A stretch of DNA of 64,000 bases from Plectosphaerella cucumerina (GCA_020746995.1 JAGPXD010000004.1:620001-684000); one strand, 5' to 3'; shown: positions 46,601 through 60,048, numbered from the stretch's first letter. Translations and numbers: made by a program. Notes: generated from the sequence alone by a model not told the origin.

Positions 46601-47108
46601 TCTCGATCCCCCTTCCACTGTCCTGCACCGTCGCAACGTTCCCTTTTCTTTTCATTTCCCTCATCGAACGCTCGGCCATTTCCCCATCGCTCCCCCTCCT
46701 GGCAGAGAGAGAGAGAGAGAGAACAAGGGCGACATACCGCAAGACCGACTCTGCAGCTCCAATCCGCCTCCATACGCCTGGCTCGATCAATCGCCGCCGG
46801 CCGATTCCCCGACTCGTCGCCCGAATCCCTGGAGAGCTCCCCCGGACTTCGACCGCCCGATCTCTGGTGCGACCGCCCACGAAAACAAGAAGCATCGCGA
46901 CACCCATCCCGACATTGTCGCTCATCTCGAGGCCCGGTCTGAGAGAAGCTGCTATCGACTCGCCTTTGTCTTCGCTGACCGCAGACCCGCCACCGGTCTG
47001 ATCGGCATTGAGCCGCGCAAGCAAACAAAACCCCCGCCAACACCCCTTGACCAACACGTCTGTTTAGACAAAGAACTTCCCAGTCACAACCCCGCGCGAG
47101 CCAGCAAC
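43615..47108. promoter_or_regulatory. Long divergent region upstream of spermidine synthase and G-alpha
   Basis: About 3.5 kb with no convincing gene. Open frames up to 355 codons (44303-45370 plus) and 313 codons (46408-47349 minus) lack domains and have Pro/Arg/Ser-rich composition expected of GC-rich noncoding DNA. A (GA)n run lies at 46704-46722, within the probable G-alpha leader. The size suggests a complex promoter and long 5' leader for the G-alpha gene. Confidence 0.5.
46704..46722. repeat. GA dinucleotide microsatellite
   Basis: About nine GA units in the probable G-alpha leader or promoter, roughly 390 bp upstream of the ATG. Confidence 0.8.
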
Positions 47109-48456
47109 ATGTGTTTCGGCGGCAGGGACAAGGACGACAGCGGCGCGGCGCGGAGTCGAGAGCTCGACCGGAATATCCGCCAGGATGAGAAGCGCATGTC
47201 CAAGGAGGTGAAGCTGCTGCTGCTGGGTACGTGCCGGACATGCTGGGGGAGGGCGCTCCTGGGCGCTGTGCGTGCCAATGGCTGACAATCAGGTGCACAG
47301 GAGCCGGAGAGTCCGGAAAGTCGACGGTGCTGAAGCAGATGAAGCTCATCTACACGCAAGGCTTCAGCAAGAACGAGAAGATGGAGTGGAAGCCCGTGGT
47401 CTTCAACAACGTTGTCCACTCGTTCCGCACCATTTTCGAGGCGATGAAGGAGCTCCACGTCGCGTTTGAGAACCCGGAGAACGAGGTATGTCTTGGAAGA
47501 AGGGCCACATGGCGGAGAAGGAAGAAGCAAGGGGGGAGAAAAGCAAGGACCGTCCCGAAGGCTGACGCCGCGATCACAGAAACACATGGCTTTCCTGCAA
47601 GACGACCACGAGATCAACGCACGGGACCCGTTGCCCAAGGAATACCTGGCGCCGGTGAAATCACTGTGGGCCGACGGTGGCGTCCAGAGGGCGATTGAAA
47701 AGGGCAACGAGTTTGCCCTGCACGACAACTTGGCGTAGTAAGTGTCTCAGCCCGGTGACACAGTGACCAGACAGCGGATGCTGACCCGTGACAGCTTCTG
47801 TTCCGACGTGGACAGGATTTGGGCCGACGACTACGTTCCTACGGACCAGGATCTTCTGCGGTCACGACTGCGGACGACGGGCATCACGGAGACGACGTTT
47901 GACCTGGGCCAGCTGACGTACCGCATGTTCGACGTCGGCGGTCAACGATCCGAGCGGAAGAAGTGGATCCACTGCTTCGAGAACGTCAACTGCCTGCTTT
48001 TCCTCGTGGCTATCAGCGGCTACGACCAGTGTCTGGTGGAGGATCGGGACGGCGTGAGTTTCCCTGCATCATATCGGGACGACGGACTACTGACGATGCC
48101 GCGTGCTACAGAACCAGATGAACGAGGCCCTGATGCTGTGGGAGTCGATCGCAAACTCGCACTGGTTCACAAAGTCGGCCCTCATCCTCTTCCTCAACAA
48201 GATGGACCTATTCAAGGAGAAGATCTCCCGGAGTCCCATCGCCTCGCACGGCTTCACCGACTACCACGGTCCCCAGGACGACTGGAAGTCTGCAAGCAAG
48301 TACTTCCTCGACAAGTTCAAGGCGCTCAACCGCAACACGGAGAAGGAGATTTACGGCCACTTCACCAACGCCACCGACACCAACCTGCTCAAGATCACCA
48401 TGGGATCGGTGCAGGATATGATCATCCAGAGGAACCTCAAGCAGCTAATCCTGTGA
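47109..48456 (+). CDS. Heterotrimeric G protein alpha subunit, fungal group II (GNA-2/MagC type)
   Basis: About 354 residues in five exons: 47109-47226, 47301-47485, 47580-47737, 47795-48053 and 48112-48456. All guanine-nucleotide motifs are visible: P-loop GAGESGKST (residues 40-48), switch [16 protein letters not shown], switch [18 protein letters not shown], and TNATDT in place of the usual TCATDT. The N-terminus [10 protein letters not shown] is, as I remember, typical of fungal group II and lacks Gly2, so myristoylation is not expected. Cys2 may be palmitoylated. The C-terminus LKQLIL has no cysteine at position -4, so it should resist pertussis toxin. This class acts at the plasma membrane in nutrient and developmental signalling, often redundantly with the other two alpha subunits. 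Confidence 0.93.
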
Positions 48457-49793
48457 GCGGGCCATGGGAGCCTGCGACGATTCTCACCAACGACGCGGCG
48501 CGGCCGGGGCCGGGGGCACGTCTGCCCAACGAAGTTCGGCAGACTCTGTTGGACACGGTCTCGTCGGCGATCTCGGGTCTCCATCGACGGAACCGCCATC
48601 TGACCCACGGGCACGAACGCCTGTGATGTTGCAACGCATCGCTAGGCTGGGCCGCAAATCTGACCCGCAAGAAGGGTTCTCGACCCACGTTCGCCTGCGA
48701 AATCAACTCAAACTCTTTCTTCGCCCACACGACGTAGGAGTACGAAATCGGTGGGGTGGCGATGTCACCCGGGGAAGCCGGGAGACGGGGCCCCTCCGGA
48801 TTTAGGGGGGTCCGGGCGAGGAGGGGGCAAGCATCCGGCCGGAGCGGCGAACGCATTCCTTCAGTGTTCCACACACTACCACACCATGATACCTTTTTTC
48901 TGTGTACTATCTATTCAAGCATCTAGGCAGCCCCCTCCTGCGGGAGATGCGATCTTTTTTTCCGGGGGGCGCCAAAGCAGCAGCAGCATGTAATGACCAG
49001 TTCAAGCCAAGCCTCTGCCACTATATCAAGGATTTCAAGTCGTTACCACGGTGCGAGCTATACGAACATGAACCGATGTTTGGGATGGCGTTTCAACGTT
49101 GTGTGGTGTTGGCCCGCCGGGCGTGATCCAGTTGACTCGCTCTTGGTGTGGAGGGTGGACGGCTGACTCGCGGAGATCATGTCATTGTCGTCGCCGTGGC
49201 GCGGGGGAGATGGCATGCAGTAAGGTCGTATGGCGGCCGGAATGGGCGCACCCAAGGCACCCTGATGGCAGCTCTAGATCGCGGGGACGACGCCACGGGC
49301 TGCGATTCTCCTCGGAGGGATGAATTATATCAGATCAGAGCTGTGAACTCGCACGTGCGAAGGAGGATTCGAAGATTTATGGATGACCCCTCTTCATGTT
49401 TTGCTCCTCGGCCCGGGTGAATGTCTGCCCAGAGCCGCTGGGGCTTTTGGTGCGACGCCCCAACGCGATGACGGGCCAGAAGGTTGTTGGTGTGTGGGGA
49501 GAGAAAGCCAATCGGGGGAAAGTTGGATGATGGGCAGATCACGGCCACGTGGGAGATAAGATAGGATGGGGTGTGATTAGATAATGATAAGATAAGATGG
49601 TGGGCGGGTCAACGGGGACGACGTCAGTCAACAAACAGGGGTGAACCGTCAGTGGTGGTTTACTTACAGAGACTTAAGGCCATTGGTGTTGAAGCATCAT
49701 TGTGTTCAGACCTTTGATTCGAGGCTAGAAAGCTGCATTGCCCCTCACGAATGCGTCTTGTGCAACTTGAGAATATCTTCCCCATCTGTCACG
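48457..49793. promoter_or_regulatory. G-alpha 3' flank and GH3 promoter
   Basis: About 1.3 kb. Small open frames exist but none is credible. AT-rich GATAAGATA-type sequence at about 49555-49596 (GATAAGATAGG, GATAATGATAAGATAAGATGG) holds several GATA motifs in the GH3 promoter, which could be sites for GATA factors of nitrogen regulation. Confidence 0.45.
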
Positions 49794-52628
49794 ATGGATC
49801 AACGACATGGACCGTACGAACATCCATATCAATATCGCCCAAGCATGGATCAGCGACAGTACGATCCTGGAATGGGTCAGCATCACTATCATGAGCCTGG
49901 AATGAATCACGAGCCGTCAATGAACCAGGAATACCAACGACAGGAGCAATACCACCCCAGCATGGACGAATATTACGCCAAAACACCCGAAACAGTCGTC
50001 CGGGAACACCGTCCCTCGGCACTGGACAAACTGCGCGACCGTTTCCCGTTCCTGTATTCGAAGAAAGGTATCGCTATCGTCGTGGGGGTGTTACTTCTCA
50101 TCATCGGCGGCGGATTGGCGGGACTCGCTGCCCTGCCGAGGGGAGAGTCTTCGGATGCTGAGAGGGCGATTGCGGATGATTCGTTCTTCTATGGACTTTC
50201 TCCGCCGACGTATCCTTCACGTAAGCTATGACCATCCGAAGCGAGAGCTTGACTGACAATTTGGGTAGCGGAGATGAAGGGTCTGGGAGAGTGGAAGGGC
50301 GCGTTGGAAAAGGCCAAGGATCTCGTGGGACAGCTCTCGCTTGAGGAGAAGGTGGGTTCATCGACATCACAGCTGCGGCGCGTACTGACGGTATCTAGGT
50401 CAGTCTCACAGGCGGTGTGCCGACAGACAATGGCTGCGTCGGCAAACTCCCCGCCATAAACCGCGTCGGTTTCCCGGGCATGTGTCTCCACGATGCCGGC
50501 CAGGGCGTCAGACAATCCGACTTCGTCAGCGCCTTTCCCGCCGGCATCCACGTCGGAGCGAGGTATCCTCCCTCTCACCTCCCTACTATCACCCACTAAC
50601 CCCTCCAGCTGGAACCGCAATCTCGCACGCCAGAGAGCCATAGAAATGGGCTGGGAATTCCGCCGCAAAGGCATCAACGTCCTCCTCGGCCCCCAAGTCG
50701 GTCCCATGGGCCGTATCGTCCGCGGCGGCCGAAACTGGGAGAGCTTCTCCGTCGACCCCTACCTAACCGGCGCCCTCGTCCGGGAAACAGTCCAAGGCGT
50801 CCAAGGCGTGGGCGTAATGACGAGCACGAAACACTTCATCGGCAACGAGCAGGAGACGCATCGCCGGCCGACCCTCCCCCGCGAAGCCGTCTCCTCCAAT
50901 ATTGACGACAGGACCATGCACGAGTTCTACCTCTGGCCTTTTGCGGATGCAGTCAAGGCCGGTGCTGCGAATATCATGTGCTCGTACCAGCGCGTCAACA
51001 ACTCGTACGGCTGCCAGAATAGCAAGACCATCAATGGTCTGCTCAAGACGGAGCTGGGCTTCCAGGGCTGGCTCGTTTCGGACTGGGACGCGCAACATGC
51101 CGGCGTCGCCACGGCCGAGGCAGGAATGGACGTCGCTATGCCCGTGCCGCATGATTTCTGGGGCGATCGCCTGGTTGAGGCCGTCCGCAATGGCTCCCTT
51201 CCCGAGGCCCGCGTCGACGACATGGTCACCCGCCTATTGGCATCGTGGTACCATCTCGGCCAAGACGAGGCCTTTCCCGACCCCGGAGTCGGCATGGCCA
51301 AGGATCTGCGCGAGCCTCACCGCGTCGTTGACGCCCGGAACGCCTCGAGCCGCCGCGTCCTCCTCGACGGCGCCGTCGAAGGCCACGTCCTCGTCAAGAA
51401 CACCCGCGGCGCGCTGCCCCTCGATAAGCCCCTGATGTTCAGCATCTTCGGCTACTCTGCCAAGGCCCCCGACGTCTTCAACACCCACGGCGGCGGCTTT
51501 GGCGACTCGATGCAGTTCGGTGCTCAAGCCGTCAGCACGGCCGAGCTCGAGGCCGGCTTCACCATGGACGAGAGTTTCCGGGACTGGTCCAACGTTGGCT
51601 TCAACGGCACTATCTGGGCGGGCGGTGGCTCTGGCGCCACGAGCCCGTCGACGTTCAGTGCCCCGCTCGACGCCCTCAAGGCGCAAGCCGACGAAGACGG
51701 CACAGCCGTATACTGGGACTTCCAGAAAGGAGACCCCGGCGTCCACCCCGCGTCGGAAGCATGTCTCGTCATCGGCAACGCCTGGGCAAGCGAGTCGTAC
51801 GACCGTCCCGCCCTCGACGACGAATATACAGACAACCTGATCCTGCACGTGGCTGCACGTTGCAACAACACCATCGTCGTCCTCCACAACGCAGGCCCCC
51901 GCCTCGTCGACCGGTGGATCGATCACGACAACGTCACGGCCGTCATCTTCGCCCACCTCCCCGGCGAAGCCTCCGGCAAAGCCCTCGTCTCCCTCCTCTA
52001 CGGCCGCGAGAATCCCTCGGGCAAGCTCCCCTACACCGTAGCCCGCAATGCCTCCGAATACGCCGGCCTGCAGGACCCGGACGTGCCGGACCGGCTGCAC
52101 CGCAACTTCCCACAGAGCAACTTCACCGAGGGAGTGTACATCGACTACCGCCACTTCGATCGTGAGGACGTTGAGCCGCGCTTCGCTTTCGGCTTCGGCC
52201 TAAGCTACACATCCTTCGAGTACGGCAACTTGACGACCAGCCTGGCCTCGTCTTCAGGGGGCAACGCCTCGTCAACGGCCGAGTATCCCGTCGGCCCCGT
52301 GGAAGAGGGCGGCCAGCGCGACCTCTGGGACGTGCTGGCGCGCGTATCAGCCGACGTGCGCAACGTCGGGCCCGTCGACGGCGCCGAGGTCGCGCAGCTA
52401 TACGTCGGGATCCCAGGCTCTCCCGTACGTCAGCTCCGGGGCTTCGTGAAGCCGTTCCTCACATCCGGGGAGGCGCAGACAGTCAACTTCGATCTGACGA
52501 GGAGAGACCTGAGCATATGGGACGTAGAGAAGCAGCAGTGGCGGCTACAGCGGGGAACGTACAAAGTCTGGGTCGGCGGCAGTAGCCGCGACCTGCCCCT
52601 AGACGGCAAGTTCGACATTGGGGCGTAG
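49794..52628 (+). CDS. Membrane-anchored GH3 beta-glucosidase
   Basis: About 897 residues in four exons: 49794-50220, 50269-50351, 50399-50562 and 50609-52628. A 90-residue cytosolic tail, rich in His, Tyr, Gln and Met and with repeated PSMDQ/PGMxxH-like units, precedes one transmembrane helix (about 92-113, GIAIVVGVLLLIIGGGLAGLAAL), as in type II anchored fungal beta-glucosidases. The GH3 barrel follows: NGLLKTELGFQGWLVSDWDAQ with nucleophile Asp383, the second alpha/beta domain with HVLVKNTRGALPL and PSGKLPYTVA, and a C-terminal fibronectin III-like domain (DGAEVAQLYVGIP, VRQLRGFVKPFL). It should hydrolyse beta-glucosides at the cell surface. The ATG at 49794 is preferred over the upstream in-frame start at 49641. 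Confidence 0.9.
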
Positions 52629-53586
52629 CATGATGACGACGAAAAGGGTTATTCGGCGCTGGCGTTTTGGTAAAGCGGACGGAGGGCCGCTCCGGCCAAG
52701 GGTGGCGTCCGCGAGGAATCTGGTATTAGTGTTTGGAATGGTTTTAGGCCAGGGGCAACTTGTTCGATAGAGTTTCCCCGTCTGGAGGAGGCTGTGATTA
52801 GCGTCAACTTCATTGTGCCTCCCGTCCTACCTGACGACGTCTGCCCAGGAGACAATGCCGGTAATGTCTTGTTGGGCATCAAGATGCGAGTGGCGAACGG
52901 GGGCGTTGATCGTCGAGGGCGTCCGCTCGAGCCGTCACCGGTTCACGGGGGCCTAACCCCGTACGGGCGTCGCCCATCGCCCAAGATGGGAGGCGTGTGT
53001 GTCTGGCCCGGACCGAGCCTCTCGCCACGGGATGGACGTATCGTACCGGGTTCCCGGCCTCCGCGGGCAACGACAAGTGCCATGCTGTATAGGGATTCAG
53101 TGGGCGTTGCGTCCCCAGCACCCTCTCATCACCTCCTACCAACAGCTGCGCTTGGGGAGCGTGTCACTGTCTGCCCGTCCGTCCAGCCCCCCTGTCGACA
53201 ATCGACCGCTAGCCCGCCGCTGTGTGCCTCCGGGAGAGATCCGGGAGGGGGGGACGTGCCGCCCGTTTGGGGGCGCCCCGAAGATCTCCTAGCCACGGCT
53301 GAGCCTGAGCAACAACAAAGTGCTTCAGCTCGAGCGGAGAGGTTGGCCGATCTCCCACCCGGCCGCCCGCGAAGATCATTTCCTGTGTCGTGTCGAGGAC
53401 GAAGGCAGAGGTTTGCCTGGTTATCCCCCGGGTAAGGAGAGGGCACGTCGTGCACGTCTCGCCCTGAGATCTATGTCTGCGACATTTTCTTCAAAGGGGT
53501 GGTGCCGTCCCCTATTTCGCGGACGTGCAGCGTTGCGTCGTACTCGCAATGTGGCAGTCAAGCCGAGGCAAAAGGACCGCAGGACG

Positions 53587-53608
53587 GGACAGGACAGGAC
53601 AGGACAGG
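53587..53608. repeat. GGACA tandem repeat
   Basis: About four copies of a GGACA unit in the gene-free region. Confidence 0.75.
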
Positions 53609-56600
53609 GCCCCTTGAATGCCCCGAGTGCCCCCGTCGATGCACCTTCTGGGGGTCAATGGGGAGGGGGGGTGTCCAGGGCGAGATGGTGTCGTCTTCTT
53701 CTTCGTCGTCGTGCGCGGCGCGAGATTTGCATGTCTCTCTCTCACGGACGTTGCTCCGTCGCGGCAAGTAGCTGTCCCGAGTCAGTCACCCAAGACAACA
53801 ACCCCTTCCCATGGACCCAAGCCGCGGCCCTCCTCAGGCCTAGACACCTCGTTATTCCAACAGTTGTTTGCCAGATTGAAACAATTCCTCGCAGAATAGG
53901 GCGTCGGGGAGACGTCCGCCTCGCTCCCCCAGTCACGTCTGAGGCCCGAGCCCCCTTTCGAACCCCTCAACCCCCGGGCATCTCACTTGTCACATTCTTG
54001 CCCCCTCCCCCTTGGAGAGTCCCAAACCCAACCCCCTCCCGGGAGCAAGCAGCAGCGGCCAGCAGCGACCACATACCCCACGGAACATCAGGCCATTCTC
54101 AACCGCTGAACCGTCCGAGTAAGCTCCGCCTTGGCGCCAACCGCCGACGTCGACTGGCTGCTGTGCAGGGAGCTGGGAGGCCCAGCAAGGCGGTAGCGAG
54201 GCCTACCAAGGGTGCTGTATAGGAAGGAGATGACCTGGCACGACATGACCAGCCTGACAGATACTCGTACTCGACGTCAAAAAGAGAGAACAAAGGCGGA
54301 GATGACAGGTGACCGACCATGCCGGGTGGTCGCCGTGCAAACACCGCGCCACTTTCTCCGCCGACGCCTTCAGCAGCAACAGGATGCGAGTGAGTCCTGC
54401 CTTGCACACCGGCCGGTGTCCTCTCGCCATGCGTCAAGGTGAATGGCGACCAAAGCACATAGCCAGAAACGTTGTCAACGGTTGCCCAGGCCGCCCCAAA
54501 CCAGCGGATATCGGAATATGTCTCGGAAGCATACCAGAGCGCCCTGCAGGCCCCGTTTCGTTTCCCTCGCCGGGAGGGGAAGGAGGGCCCAGAACTGGTC
54601 GACACGAGGCTCGCAGGATCTCGACCATTTCTTCTCCAAGCTGCTGCCAGAAAAGGGTCCAGGCCGGGGCGCTGTCTCGCCGAAGGGATTCAGACAACGC
54701 GGGGAGGGGGCAGAAGCGTCTTTCTGGTGAATCCTCCGAGACAAGAGTTCCCCCCCGCGCTCCGCCGCCGCCCTTGGACGTAGAGAGGAAGAAACGTCCC
54801 TGTGCGGCCCGCGCAAAAAGGTCCCCTGGTTGTCGACATTCTCGTCCGGGAGATTCGGCCGGGATGCACTCGCGAACAGACACACCACGTTGCGGGACGA
54901 TAGCCACCGGCCGACCGACGACGAGAGCCTCCTCTCGTTCCGCCTACGCCTGCCCGAGCGTTGCACCCCCCTGTCCTGTCCCCCCCTCGGGCCTCCTGTC
55001 CTCGCTTCCGCATCGGGAGCAAATGTTTGCCTGTCTGTCGGGGATGCTGCATCGCCAAGGGCCTGCGGTAGCCTGTCGGAACAGGGATCGCGACGCCACC
55101 GACTCTGGCAGCGGCTCCTCATGGGCCCGTCATAAGAGCTGGTTGCACAGCTGGTAGACGGAACGTCATGGCGCACCCGAGCGTCTCTGCCTCTGCCAGG
55201 CGACATGTCAATTCGGGAAGTTGACCGTTGTCAAGATCACCCCCTCGCGTCCCCCTTCCCCAGTCATCGACCATCGTTAAAGGCGGACCGTGGTAATCTT
55301 GTGCATGGGCCGGCCGTCCTTACTTGCCTCGGCCGCCCACGCACGCAGGAGGAAGAGGCGCGGTACCTTCCGCCGGGGCAACTTGCACCGGGAGGGAGAG
55401 CAGCGCATTGGCTGGCACGCATGTCATCTCGAATGGGAACCAGGAAGACTGATGCAGGCAGAGAAGATCGATCCGGAAGGGCGAGACAGCCGCGGAGGCA
55501 ATATCGGCGGTACTCGATGTCCCAGGTGTCAGAGTGCGAATGTGTTGCGCCCGCGCGAGTGCTTGTCCATATCTAGGCAGGCCGGATCTCTAATCCTCCG
55601 GCGAACCCCTCAGAAAGGGTTCCAGGTCGGCTTTTCGCACAACTGCCGGACAGGTCCAGCATCGTGAGAAATCGGGGTCAATGTCTCTCAGGGGTGGTCG
55701 TGGAGCGGCGGGCTCTAATCCAGAACCGGTCATGCTCGTTGCTTTTCCGGCTCCAAAACAGGGAACGTGCAGGTGAAAAGTGACCAAGACAGGAAGCCCT
55801 GGTGGGTGCACAGATTCCAGAGAGGGCCGCCCAGGAGGGGGTTCTGTTGGTCAGTAATCATTCAGCAGACCGGCCGAGGCAGGAGGGGGGCGAGGGAAGG
55901 TTGGTCCTCTGGGGGAAAGGACAAGCAGGTGATGGAGTGGAAGTCGTGCTCACTGCTCACGCCTCACTGCCCTTTGCTTGTTGAGCCGGCTCCCGGATAC
56001 TGCCGTCCAGGGTCGCATGCTTGGTGGCTGGGCTGTGGGCTCGAGAGCCTGCGCTCAGACAGAGGCGAATTCTCTGCATCTCGCCAGCCATCTCGATCTC
56101 GGATGCGGCTCTGAGAAGGTCCCTTGCCTGGCGCCAGCGATCGGCGCGGTTTTCGCAGCCAGGCACGGCCCGCTTTGTGAGAAAGGGAGTCGCGCGCGAT
56201 CCGAAGTGATGGCGGGCGGAAGGGCGGGCGGGTAGAAGGGGAGGCCATCGTCGAGATATCGCAGTGGCTGAACTGGGCTGGACCGGCCTCGTGATGGGCA
56301 GATATGCACCCGTCCTCCACAGCCAGACTTGCGAGCGAGAGACATGGCGTTCGAAATGAGGGTCTTGTCTTTGAAATCCCAACGTGCTCAGCGAAGAGGA
56401 ACGTGCAAGTGTTGGAATGCTCCCCAGTTCAGGTCGCATGGCGGTGCGCTCAAGACGGAATGCCGCTCGTTAGACTGCTCCTCTGGTGAGACAATGACCC
56501 TTCCACCACCAAGCTTGCGAGTATTGAACTGCTTCAACGGCCGCGATGAGCGCGGTTGCGCGAGACAGCGACCCTGTCGAGCTGCCCCTGCCCGGTCTGG

Positions 56601-59600
56601 GAGGTGGCTATGCTGGCAAAAGCAACGTTCTTGTGCCCGGTGCTCCTCATACAGGGCTGGGCAATGCCGGCAGTCTGGCAGGCCAGAGGGCCAAGGCGGA
56701 GATGGATCTTGTCGAGTCAAGGTCGAGTCAATGTCTCTCAGATGTGCGCCAGGTCATGGCATGCCTCTCAGGCTGGAGATGCATCGTCTCTCGAGCGCGA
56801 TCCGTGCCGATGGGCGTCGCTGACCGGTCGACGCCACCAAGCCCTTGCTGTATCGATGAGGCGCCGCCCTCGCATGGCATCGTATGATGCTTTATACCTA
56901 GAGACACATGGCTCGGATGTGATGGCTCGAGGAAAAAGAAAGCAGGCTGCAGAAGTGGCTACCGCGAGGGGTTTGGCCGCCGCGGGACGGGACGTCAAGC
57001 ACGTGGACCCATGCGTGCGCGGGACTTTTGTGACCTCATCGCCATGTCTCAGTTGAGATATTCGTACGCGGGGTCCAAGTCCGTGGCTTTCAACACTCCC
57101 TCGTCGGTTTGGTCGCCTGAGGGAGGAGGCGTTGCGCTATTCGGATAGCAGGAATATCTTGCTCACTCCGGGGTCGTCACTGCTCGTCAGGCTGAAGCCG
57201 GCGGACATGCCTCGCCTGCCCAACGCGGACGAAACGCAGCAGTTGGTCCGCGGAGACCCAGGACGCGCGGAGTCGAGCCCGACTCTTCCATTGCCGGTTG
57301 CTGGCTCCAGCAAACATCGTAAGGGTATCCCTGCCCCCCTGGGCTCGTGGCGCAAAAGGGCAGGCCAGGCCAGGGCCGGCATCTTTGACAAAGGACGCCG
57401 GCGGGGACGATGTCCCCGTCATCACCGCCGAAAACCAAGTCCCGAGGCAGAGAACCGCTGGGTCGGAAGCGCTAGGGCGGCACGGCATGCATACCGACTC
57501 GAGTTAGACGATGCCACGGGGAACGACGGGTAGTGGATAGATGGGCGACGGGCACGCTCTGCTCCGTCTCCAAAGCTCCAGCGCAGCGCGCCCTGCTTGT
57601 CGTGCTCGATACGATACGTAAGCGCGTCCGGCTGGGACGAGCGAGCCCTCAGATAACGCACATGGCGCGGCGCGGCATGGCAACGGGGCCTCGATGCAAC
57701 GGCCCATCCACCCATTCCTTCGCCGTCCCACCAGGCGACATCGTTCGCTGCGTGGGCGTGGATCAGATCATCGGTGTCCGAATGACGGTGACCTGGATTC
57801 TGCCATCCCTCCCTCCATCTATCCGTCAGCAGGCGAGGCAGGGAGATGATATCGGTCCCCCTGTAAGCTTTGGGTCTCGTGCCCTGTACCGCGACTTAAT
57901 GACACTGGTGCAGGGGGGACCTTGGCCCACCGTCAGGCCAATGCAGTAGAAACGCACCCTTGCTGGCACTGACAGTTGCGGCCCCATGTCGTCAAGGGTG
58001 CTCTGCCCAGGGGCCCTGCCGAGGTTTGCACAGTGCTGGTATTTCGAGCTGCCTCCTCCGGATGCCATGTGGTTGGGAGGGCTAACACGGCAACCCCCGG
58101 CCACGCCATCGTTCTGGAAAACATCAAGGGGGGCGTGAGATCCCGGGGAGTTAACCCAAGGACCAACTTGGGCTTAAGAACGAGACGAGGTGCCTTCTCA
58201 TGTTCTGTACACGGTTGCACCGTGGCGAGGCCCGAAGACAAATCTGGTGACAGCTTGAGCGACCAAGTTTCTTCGACGGTTTTGCTGCAGTATCTTCTCG
58301 AGCAACCTGGGCATCAAACTGGGCCACAATGGTGCCAACGGTCTGTCACGAGTACATCAACTAGCTCACCGCCGCTGTCGCTCTCGCAAATGAGAGAGAC
58401 AGCCCTGGTTGGCGAGAAGGATCAACGTCTGACTCTGACTCGACCCGTCAGGGATGGATGGGGGGGGCAGTTGGAAGGCCGATCTCGCGAATCCCCGATC
58501 CTGGAGAATCGCTCCAACCAATATACCCCGGCCCACCTCAAGAGAGATCCCGGAACACCACGCGCCAGGACAAGCCAGGCGCGGAGATTATGGCGGCTTC
58601 TAGCCTGAACTCTGTAGAGTGCCAAGCGATCAGGGGGCTGGCTCGCCAGGCAGGCAGAATGTGAGGCGAGTAACGTTGCTGGAAGGGAGTGATATTTGCT
58701 CGGGTTTTGCCGGTTGATGGTCAAGCGGACAGACGACGGTATTCTCCTCGGATGTCAAGGGAAGTACCTGAGCAGATACGTGGCCATGCCGGCGCCAAGT
58801 CAGGGGGCCCGATGAGCGCGCTCGTTGCTCGTGATGTCGTCCAGGGGATCGATCGGGCCATGCCTGGTTTGGTCGCTCACGCAACCAGTCCGTGGGGGAG
58901 CAGGTCGTGGGCGTGCAGTGCATGCCCGACGCCGCCAGACCGGGTGGGCAGAAACGGAGCTCGCTTGCCACCTGATCGTGCCATTTTCAGCAACATCCTT
59001 CAGACCTGCATGACATGCCTACTTGGCGGCGTCGCTTTCTGCAGTGCCTGCGCGAATAAGGAGGTGGCCAAGCACCCGTGCCAGTTGTTGACCGATCTCG
59101 AGATGGTGGGCAGCCAACATCCAGCATGGGTCATCTGGTTCCCACGCCTGCAGTCAAGTCGCCTTGAGATAGATGCTCGGCCAGCACGCCGCGGCACTTT
59201 CCACTGGAGCCACATGGCTTGCCGTGAATGGGCTGCTCGCAACGGTTGAAGGGTCTTGTCTAGTCTGTCCTGCGACCATGTTCCATCAAAAGAAGGCGCG
59301 CGCCATAAGGGCAGCCACGAGTGTCGCCAGCTGACGGGTGAGCATGCCTCGGAGGATCGCAATGCGGTCGACATTCTTGACCGGTCTGGAGCAGAAATGT
59401 GACAAGTGACAGCAATCCGGCGATCGTGCAGATGCAGATGGGAAAGGGTGCTCCTGGGCCCAGCCAGCGGCCCAGCCAGCATCGGCGGCGTCGGCGGCGG
59501 CAGCAAGCAGCAGCAGCAACATCAGCAGTGGCAGCAGCCCCTCCCCCTCCCTCCGACTTGCCCAGGCAGACAAGACAAGCCAGGGTGAACTGACGAGATC

Positions 59601-59986
59601 CAGCACAGCTTGCAGATCTTGCTCTAGTTACACGGCGGCGCAATTGGTGGCATTTCTGTGCGGGCGCAGCGCACTTTGGCGCCGTGCCATCTGGTGGTCT
59701 TCCGCCGTGCTTGGTCAACGACTGATCATGCTGGCCAGGGGGGGCTGAGTGTGTGTGTGGTGTTGCTCCCTCCTGGCTGGTTGGAGGCCGATGTGACCGG
59801 AGAAGGAGAGATCGTTCGAGATGGACGGATCCTTGTTGCAAAGTGCACGCCGAGTCGCACACCACCATCGCATCGTGGGGAGGAAGGGGGGGCGAGGCGA
59901 CCGGAGGCGCGAGCCAGGGCCGGAAACAAGGTGAGCCCCCGACGGTGCAGCGCCGTTTCAAGCGCAGATGGATGGATGTACTTGAT

Positions 59987-60006
59987 GGTGTGTGTGGTGT
60001 GTGTGT

Positions 60007-60047
<41 letters not shown>
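59987..60047. repeat. GT dinucleotide microsatellite
   Basis: About 60 bases of GT repeats, interrupted twice near the left end (GTGTGTGGTGTGTGTGG). It is the most conspicuous simple repeat of the window. Confidence 0.9.

Positions 60048-60048
<1 letters not shown>

Noticed and set aside
46408..47349. 313-codon minus-strand open frame upstream of the G-alpha gene
   Set aside because: Overlaps the first exons of the well-supported G-alpha gene in antisense and lacks any motif.
53320..54222. 300-codon plus-strand frame in the gene-free arm
   Set aside because: Runs through a GGACA repeat and shows no domain, signal peptide or splice context.
54309..55157. 282-codon plus-strand frame in the gene-free arm
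   Set aside because: Arg/Pro/Ser/Cys-rich with no motif; equally long frames overlap on the other strand.
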